From contig DATNIC010000086.1 in NCBI GenBank assembly GCA_035604635.1, positions 1 through 12,297 on the forward strand: a stretch of DNA of 12,297 nucleotides, written 5' to 3'. The translations under genes and the position numbers were made by a program. Of this stretch, positions 6,597 to 12,297 are shown in pieces (the stretch's first letter is position 1; each line of letters begins with the position of its first letter). This DNA comes from DATNIC01 sp035604635 (GTDB taxonomy: Bacteria; Vulcanimicrobiota; Vulcanimicrobiia; Vulcanimicrobiales; Vulcanimicrobiaceae). The notes beneath the pieces are model-generated. The model saw only the letters and a list, made by a program, of their open reading frames with translations, searched no databases and had not been told where the DNA came from.

Positions 6597-6623
6597 GCGC
6601 GCCGCAACGACGGCGCGCTTTTT
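6597..6623 (+). terminator. Intrinsic terminator just upstream of the GNAT gene
   Basis: A perfect 8-bp stem GCGCGCCG (6597-6604) and CGGCGCGC (6611-6618) encloses a CAACGA loop and is followed directly by TTTTT (6619-6623). It lies 17 nt before the GNAT start codon, between the leader and its Shine-Dalgarno. It would end transcripts from the secreted-protein gene and from the 6456-6485 promoter unless it is bypassed. Confidence 0.85.
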
Positions 6624-6640
6624 CATTTGAGGAAAGGGCA

Positions 6641-7108
6641 ATGGTTGAGGAATCAACGGCAATATTCACACGTGCGGCAGAAAGGGCCGATGCATGCACG
6701 CTGGCTGCGCTGCGCGCCGAAAGCCTCGTGGAGATGGGGCTACTCGAGCGGCCGGCCCGCGCGCGCTTTGTCGCGGAAGCGTCACGCCGCTTCGACGATT
6801 TGTTCGCCGAAGGGCGGCTCGCGGCATGGATTCTGGTCGACGGCGCGTGCGCGGTCGGCTGCGCCTGCGTCGTGTTTTGGGACCGTCTGCCCTATCCCGA
6901 CGGTGCCGTCCATGCCGAGATCGCCGGCGTCTACGTCGCGCCGGGGTACCGCCGGCGCGGCTTCGCGACGGCGCTTACGCGCAACGCGATCGCCGCTGCG
7001 CGCGCCCGCGATTCACGCAAGATCGTTCTGAGCCCGACCGCCGCCGCACGCCCGCTCTACGAGCGGTTAGGCTTCGGCGCCGCTCACCAGATGCAGCTGC
7101 GACGTTGA
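6641..7108 (+). CDS. GNAT-family N-acetyltransferase
   Basis: This 155-residue protein is a GCN5-related acetyltransferase that transfers an acetyl group from acetyl-CoA to an amine. Motif A with the pyrophosphate-binding loop is IAGVYVAPGYRRRGFATAL (residues 95-112; R104-R106, G107 and A109 form the RxxGxA signature). Motif B contains ARPLYERLGF with the likely general-acid Y140. The start is ATG 6641, preceded by GAGGAAAGG (6629-6637); a longer frame runs upstream but would pass through the terminator stem. The substrate is unknown. The combination of upstream leader ORF and terminator resembles attenuated antibiotic-resistance or stress genes, some of which are acetyltransferases, but nothing in the protein itself proves that. 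Its 3' end overlaps the convergent CHAD gene by 42 bp. Confidence 0.9.
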   Translation: MVEESTAIFTRAAERADACTLAALRAESLVEMGLLERPARARFVAEASRRFDDLFAEGRLAAWILVDGACAVGCACVVFWDRLPYPDGAVHAEIAGVYVAPGYRRRGFATALTRNAIAAARARDSRKIVLSPTAAARPLYERLGFGAAHQMQLRR

Positions 7109-7549
7109 GGCGGGCGGATGCTTCGCCAAGACGAGCGCAGCCGCGCCCTGCAATTCACCGTTGCGCCGCAGGCTCGAGCGCCACAAGCGGCGCGCCGCGT
7201 CGAGCTTCCTGCTGCGGTCGCGCGCGATGCGCGCCCGCAGCCGGTCGGCGCCGCAATCTTGCGCCAGCGCGTCGAGGACGTCGCAATCGTGTACTTCGCC
7301 GAGCAAGTCTTGCAGTTGCGAGAGGACTCCCGAAGCGTCGCGAAATTCTTGCGAGAGACGGTCGCGAAACAGCTCGGTCGCGTAGCGCAAGCGCTTGCAG
7401 GCGATGCGAAAATCGTGGATGCGCTGCGGAGCTCCGTCCTCGAAGGCGTCCGAGAGCAGCAACGCTTCCGAGAAGCGGATTGCCAGGATCCGCAGAGCGG
7501 CTTCGTCGGGTTGTTCTTCGACGGAGAACACAATTGGACGCGCCTTCAC
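7067..7549 (-). CDS. CHAD domain protein, C-terminal half
   Basis: This 160-residue protein matches the second four-helix half of a CHAD domain. It has H45 in IHDFRIACKRLRYATELF with the basic residues R48, K52, R53 and R55, and then LSQLQDLLGEVHDCDVLDAL (H87, D88), the typical end of the second half. CHAD domains bind inorganic polyphosphate through these conserved histidines and basic residues and are associated with polyphosphate granules. A full CHAD domain has two such halves in one chain. Here the other half is the preceding gene, whose TGA stop overlaps this gene's GTG start (GTGA, 7549-7546), so the pair is translationally coupled and probably assembles as a heterodimer. The 3' end overlaps the GNAT gene on the other strand. 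Confidence 0.85.
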   Translation of the reverse strand: MKARPIVFSVEEQPDEAALRILAIRFSEALLLSDAFEDGAPQRIHDFRIACKRLRYATELFRDRLSQEFRDASGVLSQLQDLLGEVHDCDVLDALAQDCGADRLRARIARDRSRKLDAARRLWRSSLRRNGELQGAAALVLAKHPPASTSQLHLVSGAEA

Positions 7550-8124
7550 GCGGGTTCTTCTTTCGCAGTAGGGACGTCGGCGGGTGGGCGCTTAGGTTTG
7601 GCGCAGTCGCGCAGCGAACCTTTCGCGTGTTTGAGGGCGCGGCGCTCGCGCCGCTGCAGCGTCGCAATCAAACCGTCGATCTCGGCGCGTTCCGCCTTCC
7701 CTGCAGTCGCGCGATACGTCTGCAAGCGTCCGATCAGAACCGCGAGATCGCGCGCGCTGCCGGTCGCATCGCCGACGCGTTTGACGAGACGCAGATTTCT
7801 GCGGGTGTACGGGACGAGCGGGCCGATGTCTTCGAGCGCGCCGCGCAGCCGTCGCGCGGCGGTGCGCAGGTCGTGCAACGCTTCGCCGTCGAGGCCGCGC
7901 TTGTGCGCGCGCCGGATCCGCGCTTCAAACGTCGCGATACGCTTGTCGATGAGTCCGGCGGCCCAGGCGTTGAGTACTCCCGCGGTCTTTCTCCCGAAAA
8001 AGTGTGGGAGTCCAGTTACCGCGCACAGAGAGCTTAGCCCTCGCGGTTGAAACCCGCGATACTCGCTGCCAGACGTGCGAATCCTTCGCGAAGAGCGGCG
8101 AGGGCAGCGGGGATCGCGTCCCAT
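7546..8124 (-). CDS. CHAD domain protein, N-terminal half (start uncertain)
   Basis: The conserved part, from about residue 50 of the longest frame, matches the first half of a CHAD domain: H84 in LHDLRTAARRLRGALEDIG with R87, R91, R92 and R94, then RVGDATGSARDLAVLIGRL, the usual first-half ending. The C-terminus is a Lys/Pro-rich tail. The start is a problem: no ATG, GTG or TTG in frame lies between the end of the Hpt gene and the conserved domain. The nearest canonical start is ATG 8124, which overlaps the Hpt gene by 91 bp and adds an Arg/Ser-rich leader unlike the family. A CTG near 8024 is a non-canonical alternative. It likely works with the next gene as a split polyphosphate-binding module. 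Confidence 0.8.
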   Translation of the reverse strand: MGRDPRCPRRSSRRIRTSGSEYRGFQPRGLSSLCAVTGLPHFFGRKTAGVLNAWAAGLIDKRIATFEARIRRAHKRGLDGEALHDLRTAARRLRGALEDIGPLVPYTRRNLRLVKRVGDATGSARDLAVLIGRLQTYRATAGKAERAEIDGLIATLQRRERRALKHAKGSLRDCAKPKRPPADVPTAKEEPA

Positions 8125-8384
8125 CGAGCGGCCGAAGCGGCGTATTCGAGTTCAGCGGCTAGTCGAGCCGTTTCACCGGCGCCGACGTTGGACGCGGCGC
8201 CTTTGATCGCGTGGGCCGCATAGCGTATGCCGGGTGCATCATGTTTCTCGATGGCGGCCGAGATGGCGTCCAGGTGCGTCTGCGTCATTTGGACAGCAAG
8301 ATCGAGCAGATCGCGGATCCCTTCTCGATCATCTTCGTAAATTTCGTGCAGACGCTCCAAGTCCAAGATCGTCGGATCGGTCAT
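8034..8384 (-). CDS. Stand-alone histidine phosphotransfer (Hpt) protein
   Basis: This 116-residue protein is a single Hpt domain, a four-helix bundle that relays phosphoryl groups between histidine-kinase receiver domains and response regulators. The phosphorylated histidine is H58 in YAAHAIKGAASNVGA, with K61 and G62 in the classic H-x-x-K-G arrangement. The upstream helix LERLHEIYEDDREGIRDLL also fits the family. I chose ATG 8384 because GGGGGAAGG lies directly before it and the family start is met; the frame continues upstream inside the RecA-like gene. No histidine kinase or response regulator is present in the window, so its partners are encoded elsewhere. Its start lies inside the 3' end of the RecA/ImuA-like gene (56-bp overlap), and its end overlaps the longest reading of the CHAD gene. 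Confidence 0.88.
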   Translation of the reverse strand: MTDPTILDLERLHEIYEDDREGIRDLLDLAVQMTQTHLDAISAAIEKHDAPGIRYAAHAIKGAASNVGAGETARLAAELEYAASAARWDAIPAALAALREGFARLAASIAGFNREG

Positions 8385-9075
8385 CCTTCCCCCAACGCGG
8401 CCGCGGCTCGAAGGGTTCGCACTGGACCGTCGCTCGCCCGCCTGGCGCGGCTCGCCGGTGCTTGTGGACACACGTTTCGATATCGTAGCCGGCAAGCTCG
8501 CCGAAGAGCCCCGACGGGCCTGCGAACCGGACATTCCCGATCGCCAGCCCGAGCCGTACCGCGGCCGCCGCACAGAGTTCTTCAGGCGGGTCGATTCCGC
8601 TGACGGCGAGGACCGTCCGGGTCCGCTGCGCGAGCCGGGAGAGCCGGTTCCAGGCTGCCGCACCGATCCCGCGGACGCGCCGCGGCACGGGGATTGCGAC
8701 GACCGAGAACGTCCCCGAACGGATCAAGATATCGGCGGCGCGCACGATCCCGAGCGGCCCCTCGACGGGGACGATCGCGAGCCGTTCGAGCCGGATCCCC
8801 GCTGCCGCAAGCCCGAGGGCCGAGAGTCGCCCGTCGCTTTGCAGGAGTGCCCCGAGACCCTCATGCGTCGCCTGGGCCAGCAGACGGGCTGCGAGGGCAC
8901 TCGCACCCGAGCTGGGCGGCCCTTCGAGCGTGACGATCGACCCGCGCGGAAATCCGCCGGCAAGCGCCAGGTCGAGTGCGGGGATCCCGGACGGCAGGAC
9001 GGCATCGCCGGGGAGCGGTTCCGGCGGACGGGCCAGGAGTTCGCGCAATGCGTCGAAAGCGGGATTCGCCGACAT
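8329..9075 (-). CDS. RecA/ImuA-like protein with degenerate Walker motifs
   Basis: This 248-residue protein has a RecA-fold core. LPSGIPALDLALAGGFPRG (residues 27-45) matches the RecA/ImuA stretch before the P-loop. The following EGPPSSGAS (51-59) aligns with RecA's GPESSGKT, but the catalytic Lys is Ala58. The Walker B strand reads FSVVAIPVP and lacks the acidic residue. The protein therefore probably does not hydrolyse ATP in the RecA manner. ImuA-type proteins have a similarly short RecA-like core and act with ImuB and DnaE2 in mutagenic repair, but no imuB or dnaE2 is next to it here. The last 40 residues are low-complexity and basic. The start is ATG 9073-9075, with no clear Shine-Dalgarno. 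It is first in a four-gene minus-strand chain and diverges by 9 bp from the phosphoesterase gene. Confidence 0.65.
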   Translation of the reverse strand: MSANPAFDALRELLARPPEPLPGDAVLPSGIPALDLALAGGFPRGSIVTLEGPPSSGASALAARLLAQATHEGLGALLQSDGRLSALGLAAAGIRLERLAIVPVEGPLGIVRAADILIRSGTFSVVAIPVPRRVRGIGAAAWNRLSRLAQRTRTVLAVSGIDPPEELCAAAAVRLGLAIGNVRFAGPSGLFGELAGYDIETCVHKHRRAAPGGRATVQCEPFEPRPRWGKDDRSDDLGLGASARNLRR

Positions 9076-9084
9076 GGGAGACTT

Positions 9085-9942
9085 ATGCTAATCGAACAAA
9101 TGTTCGGGGTCAAGATCCCGGCTCTCCGGATTGCCGTCCTCGCGGGAGCCCTGCTCGGACTCGCTGCTCCGGCCGCCGCGGCATTGCCGCATCCGGCCCA
9201 CGTCGTCGTGGTGATCGAAGAAAACCATTCGCGGGACGAGATCATCGGGAACGCCGCGGCGCCGTACATGACGAGGCTCGCGAACCAGGGCGCGTTCTTC
9301 ACCCGCTCCTACGCGATCACTCATCCGAGCCTGCCGAACTACTTCGCGCTCTTTGCCGGCCTGACGAATAGCAATGCCGACGATTGTCCCGCCCTCGGTA
9401 TCCCGACGACGGCGCCAAACCTGGCGAGCGAACTGATCGCCGCGCATTTGAGCTTCGTCGGCTATGCGGAAGGGCTGCCGGCGCCCGGCTCGATGGTCTG
9501 CTGGGCCGGGCATTACGCGCGCAAGCACGCGCCGTGGGTGCACTTCAGCAACATCCCGCAAAAGACGGTGAGCCTTCCGTTCACGGCGTTTCCAAGCGAT
9601 TACGGCAAGCTGCCGACGGTGTCGTTCGTGATCCCCGATCAGATGAATGACATGCACGACGGGACGATTGCGCAAGCCGACGCCTGGCTTTCGAAGAACA
9701 TCGCGCCGCTCGTCGCATGGGCGCAAACGCACGACACGCTCGTCGTCCTAACCTGGGACGAGGACGACCGCTCCGGCGACAATCAGATCCCGACGATCTT
9801 CCTGGGGCCGATGGTGAAGGCGGGACGCTACGCGGAGCATATCACGCACTACAACGTGTTGCGCACGATGGTGGATTTTTATGCGTTGCCGCGCCTCGGC
9901 CGGACGGGGACGGCGTCGCCGATCATCGGCTGTTGGCGATGA
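9085..9942 (+). CDS. Secreted acid phosphatase/phosphoesterase family protein
   Basis: This 285-residue exported protein belongs to the phosphoesterase family that includes acid phosphatase AcpA and phospholipase-C-like enzymes, which hydrolyse phosphate esters outside the cytoplasm. A signal peptide covers about residues 1-33 (basic start, LRIAVLAGALLGLAAPAAAA). The active-site strand VVVVIEENHS, then APYMTRLANQGAFFTRSYA and THPSLPNYFALFAG, are family hallmarks. The distal metal motif TWDEDD with IPTIFLGP is also present. I chose ATG 9085 because GGGAG (9076-9080) precedes it by 4 nt; ATG 9100 is possible but has no ribosome site. The open frame upstream is antisense to the RecA-like gene and not real. 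The last 20 bp overlap the convergent deacetylase gene. It may release phosphate from organic esters; the substrate is not predictable. Confidence 0.9.
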   Translation: MLIEQMFGVKIPALRIAVLAGALLGLAAPAAAALPHPAHVVVVIEENHSRDEIIGNAAAPYMTRLANQGAFFTRSYAITHPSLPNYFALFAGLTNSNADDCPALGIPTTAPNLASELIAAHLSFVGYAEGLPAPGSMVCWAGHYARKHAPWVHFSNIPQKTVSLPFTAFPSDYGKLPTVSFVIPDQMNDMHDGTIAQADAWLSKNIAPLVAWAQTHDTLVVLTWDEDDRSGDNQIPTIFLGPMVKAGRYAEHITHYNVLRTMVDFYALPRLGRTGTASPIIGCWR

Positions 9943-10705
9943 CGTCGCGGAGCGCTTGATCGAAGCGCCCCAGGATCGAGTAGCGGTGAACCTCGAGCAA
10001 GCTTGCTGAATCGCCGGCGTTGCCCCAATCCTCGCTGAAACCGAGCGCGTACCCGTTGGCGGCGGCGAGCCGGGCGATGCGATCGTCGTAATTGTCATAT
10101 GGATACGCGAGCGCGTACGGAGCGTGACCCAGACGATGTTCGATCGAAAAGCGTGAGAGTCGCAACTCGTGGACGACGCCGGCGTCGGAGAGCTTGCGCA
10201 GATCTTCGGGGTGGTTCGCGGTCAGGCTCTGCACGCTCACGAGGCCGCTGCCCTCCATGGCCTTGAGCTGATCCCAGCTGTTGTGCCGTTTGCTCGTTGT
10301 CTTCCCCACGTAGTTCGAGTGGACAAACAGGGTAGCGTGGAAGCCGTAACGGCGCAGGAGCGGGAACGCGTTGGCGTAGATCCCCGCTCCGTTATCGTCG
10401 AAGGTGAGGACGAGCGGCCGCACGGGGAGCGGCGCGCCGCGCTCGAGGTGGGCGCGCAGCGCGTCGAGCGTGACGACGTGGAAGCCGCCGCGCGCGATCG
10501 CGTCGAGTTGGCCGCGCAAGGTCGCCGCGGTCGTGTCGAACCAGACCTCTTTCTCACCGGCGACGACGTCGTGCCAAACCAGGACGGCGACATAGGGCGT
10601 CCGGCCGGCAGGAGCGACGGTCGGGAGCGGCGACTGCGCTGCCGCCGGCCCGGCAAGCAAGAGCGCGAATGCCACGCAGGTCTTAATCAAGTCTTGAAGC
10701 ATCAT
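9923..10705 (-). CDS. Exported polysaccharide deacetylase-like protein missing a metal-site His
   Basis: This 260-residue protein has a signal peptide (LIKTCVAFALLLAGPAAAQS, residues 6-25) and a NodB/CE4 domain most like PgaB-type deacetylases that modify surface polysaccharides. Motif 1 is VLTFDDNGAG (D103, D104). The motif 2 pattern H-(S/T)-x-x-H, which supplies two metal ligands, reads SLTANHPEDLR, so the first His is Leu161 (CTG) while H165 remains. The following ALAYPYDNYDDR resembles the usual FAYPYG motif and VHRYSI the final strand. Loss of one of three metal ligands may weaken or abolish activity. The start is one of two adjacent ATGs (10705 or 10702) without a clear Shine-Dalgarno. 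It is convergent with the phosphoesterase gene and divergent, by 19 bp, from the phosphodiester-glycosidase gene, with which it probably shares a promoter region. Confidence 0.88.
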   Translation of the reverse strand: MMLQDLIKTCVAFALLLAGPAAAQSPLPTVAPAGRTPYVAVLVWHDVVAGEKEVWFDTTAATLRGQLDAIARGGFHVVTLDALRAHLERGAPLPVRPLVLTFDDNGAGIYANAFPLLRRYGFHATLFVHSNYVGKTTSKRHNSWDQLKAMEGSGLVSVQSLTANHPEDLRKLSDAGVVHELRLSRFSIEHRLGHAPYALAYPYDNYDDRIARLAAANGYALGFSEDWGNAGDSASLLEVHRYSILGRFDQALRDVIANSR

Positions 10706-10718
10706 TGGTATTCTTGAA
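10687..10718. promoter_or_regulatory. Palindrome and direct repeat in a divergent promoter region
   Basis: TCAAG-T-CTTGA (10687-10697) is a perfect 5-bp inverted repeat. Its TCTTGAA half (10692-10698) recurs as TCTTGAA at 10712-10718, exactly 20 bp, about two helical turns, further on. The sites straddle the start of the minus-strand deacetylase and precede the GTG of the plus-strand gene. This is the layout of a regulator operator, or of -35-like TTGAA elements. Confidence 0.4.
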
Positions 10719-10724
10719 CTTGCA

Positions 10725-12297
10725 GTGACTACCGCCGACTCCTGGCGTGCGTTCGTGCGCGCCATTTCAAGGCATCGACGGCTGCCGATTGCCCTTGTGG
10801 CGGTCGCTCTTGTTCTCGTATCGATTGTGTTCGTTCTCCGCGGCCGGATCGACCGGGCGGCGGCGGCAACGATCCTCTCCATGTCCGGCGCGCGGGATGT
10901 CGCATTCGAAGGAATGCGCAGCGAGGGCGGGCGCTGGTTACTGGACGCCGTCCATTTCCGAGACGCGACGTCCAACATCAGCGTCGACGCGCAGACGGCC
11001 GGCATCGGCCTCGATTGGCGCGGCGCGCGGCCATTCATCACCCTCTCTCTCGTCCGCCCTCACTTGACGATCAGCGCGAGCACGACGCCGGCGCTCGAGG
11101 GCCTCGCGCGCACGGCGCTGCATGCGCCGCCGGTCGGGCGCGGTCTCCACGTGGAAATCTTCGGCGCAACGGTCGAGGTCCTAGGCTTGCGTTCCCGGCC
11201 GATCGTCGTCGATCAGGTCGCCGGGACGATCGATAACGGCCTGCGCCGTTTGACGTACGATCTGCGCGGGAAGTTGCTCGAGGACGGGCGAGCCTATCCT
11301 TTCGCCGCTCGAGCGGATGCCGAAGGGAAAACCGTTGTCCATCGCTGGAGCGCGTCGGCCCTCCCCGCCGCCGTCGTCGGCTCCGTCCTGCACGCCGGCG
11401 GGATCGAGGTGCGCGATGGTCTGGTCGGCGACGTGGCGGTCCGTTTCACGAACGGCCGCGATTTGCGCGCCGACGGAAAGCTGAGCGCTGCGACCGTCGT
11501 CGTCGACGGATTTGCGCTGCACGGCGTCTCCGGCGGGATTGCACTCGATCACGACGAGCTCGCGACGAACGAACTGACCGGAACATTCGACGATGCAACG
11601 GTGAGCGTGCGCGGCGACACGCGCTTCGCCGATCTGGCGCTCTTGCGGGAGCTCTTCGATAACATTGCCGGAGAGCAGCACCTGCAGACGGTCCGTCTGG
11701 AGTCGGTCGCGCCCGGGGTGGTCTTCGCGAAGTACGTGACGCGCGGCGATGAGGGACCGCTCGCGATTCACTTGCTCGACGTCGATCCGAACGAGCCGAC
11801 CGTCCGCTTCGATACGGTCCTTGCCGGCGATCACGTTTTTTCCGGCGCGGAACGGACGTCGTCGATGGCCGCGCGTACCGGTGCGATCGCCGGGATCAAC
11901 GGCGACTACTTCGACATCGGCGGGACGAGCGCGCCGCAAGGTTTGATGATTCGCGATGGGGCGTTGGTCCACGCGCCGACCGCGTTGCGCGAGGCGCTGA
12001 TCGTCCATCGCGACAAGTCGTTTAGCTTCGATCTCTTTCGCTTTCACGGGACGGCGACGACGAGCCGCGGGACGGCGCCGATTACGCTCTTCAATGATTG
12101 GCCGCCCGGCGACGTCGCGGTCATCACGCCCGATCTCGGGAAGATTCCGGCCTCGCCGAACGTCATGTTCGTCTCCTTGGCCGGGACGACGACGCCGGGC
12201 CGCTATCGCGTCGAGGACGTCTCCCCGCTCCCGGAGCGTCGCGTGGCGACGTTCGGCCTTGCTTTCGGTCCGTTGGTTCGTTCGAAGCTGCCGCGGC
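10725..12297 (+). CDS. Membrane-anchored AsmA/TamB-like protein with phosphodiester glycosidase domain (5' part)
   Basis: At least 524 residues are encoded, and the frame runs off the right edge. A short basic cytoplasmic segment is followed by one membrane helix (LPIALVAVALVLVSIVFVL, about residues 20-38). Then come about 270 residues of repeated beta-strand units such as DAVHFRDATSNISVDAQTAG and LHVEIFGATVEVLGLRSR, resembling the beta-sheet middle of AsmA/TamB-like envelope proteins. From about residue 316 it becomes a phosphodiester glycosidase (NAGPA) domain, with AGINGDYFD (G390-D397) and then SAPQGLMIRDGALVHAP. NAGPA domains cleave sugar-phosphodiester links, and in bacteria they are tied to exopolysaccharide or teichoic-type polymers. 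I start it at GTG 10725 because an in-frame TGA lies 30 bp upstream and no ATG precedes the membrane helix; the ribosome site is weak. It diverges from the deacetylase gene, suggesting joint envelope-polymer processing. Confidence 0.8.
   Translation, partial: MTTADSWRAFVRAISRHRRLPIALVAVALVLVSIVFVLRGRIDRAAAATILSMSGARDVAFEGMRSEGGRWLLDAVHFRDATSNISVDAQTAGIGLDWRGARPFITLSLVRPHLTISASTTPALEGLARTALHAPPVGRGLHVEIFGATVEVLGLRSRPIVVDQVAGTIDNGLRRLTYDLRGKLLEDGRAYPFAARADAEGKTVVHRWSASALPAAVVGSVLHAGGIEVRDGLVGDVAVRFTNGRDLRADGKLSAATVVVDGFALHGVSGGIALDHDELATNELTGTFDDATVSVRGDTRFADLALLRELFDNIAGEQHLQTVRLESVAPGVVFAKYVTRGDEGPLAIHLLDVDPNEPTVRFDTVLAGDHVFSGAERTSSMAARTGAIAGINGDYFDIGGTSAPQGLMIRDGALVHAPTALREALIVHRDKSFSFDLFRFHGTATTSRGTAPITLFNDWPPGDVAVITPDLGKIPASPNVMFVSLAGTTTPGRYRVEDVSPLPERRVATFGLAFGPLVRSKLPR

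Noticed and set aside
7976..8014. ACTCCC / GGGAGT inverted repeat near the start of the first CHAD gene
   Set aside because: The arms are short with a long spacer and no T-tract in terminator position, so it is too weak to call.
6694..8037. 447-codon plus-strand frame across the GNAT and CHAD genes
   Set aside because: It is Arg/Ala-rich with no recognisable motif and lies out of frame over GNAT and antisense over two proteins with clear family motifs.
7118..8050. 310-codon plus-strand frame opposite the CHAD genes
   Set aside because: It is an antisense shadow of the high-GC third-position bias; the composition is not protein-like.
8458..9084. Long plus-strand open frame continuous with the phosphoesterase gene
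   Set aside because: It is antisense to the RecA-like gene, is Arg/Pro/Asp-rich low-complexity sequence, and the signal peptide of the real protein begins at ATG 9085.
9084..9089. TATGCT as a -10 box for the phosphoesterase gene
   Set aside because: There is no -35 at proper spacing, and it would place the transcript start after the best-supported ATG.
11181..12047. 288-codon minus-strand frame
   Set aside because: It lies opposite the AsmA-like/NAGPA gene, whose plus-strand product has a membrane helix and the AGINGDYF motif; the minus product is charged and motif-free.

Overview
The window is GC-rich, tightly packed bacterial chromosome: nearly every base is coding, and several neighbouring genes overlap. 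Proteins with a Tat-like or Sec signal, a membrane-anchored protein with an AsmA/TamB-like middle, and polyphosphate-type CHAD proteins suggest a diderm environmental bacterium. The style resembles uncultured soil lineages such as Ca. Eremiobacterota, but that placement is a low-confidence guess because there is no rRNA or marker gene here. I see no tRNA, rRNA, CRISPR array, transposase or phage gene.

Region 1 (1-6046) looks like a catabolic or redox island. In order it holds: the 3' part of a divergent ketopantoate-hydroxymethyltransferase (PanB)-like aldolase; a zinc-dependent MDR alcohol dehydrogenase; a two-subunit molybdenum hydroxylase of the isoquinoline 1-oxidoreductase type (IorA-like 2Fe-2S subunit and IorB-like Mo subunit with a Tat-like leader); a convergent FCD-type GntR regulator; and, 25 bp away and divergent from it, a PuuE/imidase-like polysaccharide-deacetylase-fold hydrolase. 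Together they could hydroxylate a heterocycle or aldehyde, hydrolyse an amide or imide bond, and process the fragments by dehydrogenation and C-C bond chemistry under one GntR repressor. The substrate cannot be read from the sequence.

Region 2 (6047-7108) holds a small secreted repeat protein and a GNAT acetyltransferase. Between them lies the most interesting non-coding stretch: a near-consensus promoter (TTGACG, 18 bp, TATAAA), a 24-codon leader ORF starting almost at the predicted transcription start, two hairpins, a perfect 8-bp intrinsic terminator with T5, and then a strong Shine-Dalgarno and the GNAT start. This layout fits transcription attenuation of the acetyltransferase, or alternatively a roughly 130-nt small RNA.

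Region 3 (7067-9075, minus strand) is a chain of four overlapping genes: a RecA/ImuA-like protein with degenerate Walker motifs, a stand-alone Hpt phosphotransfer protein, and two genes that look like the N- and C-terminal halves of one CHAD domain, joined by a GTGA stop/start overlap.

Region 4 (9085-12297) holds a secreted acid phosphatase/phosphoesterase, a convergent exported polysaccharide deacetylase lacking a usual metal-binding histidine, and, divergent from that, the 5' part of a large membrane-anchored protein ending in a phosphodiester glycosidase (NAGPA) domain. The last two suggest envelope or exopolysaccharide modification.
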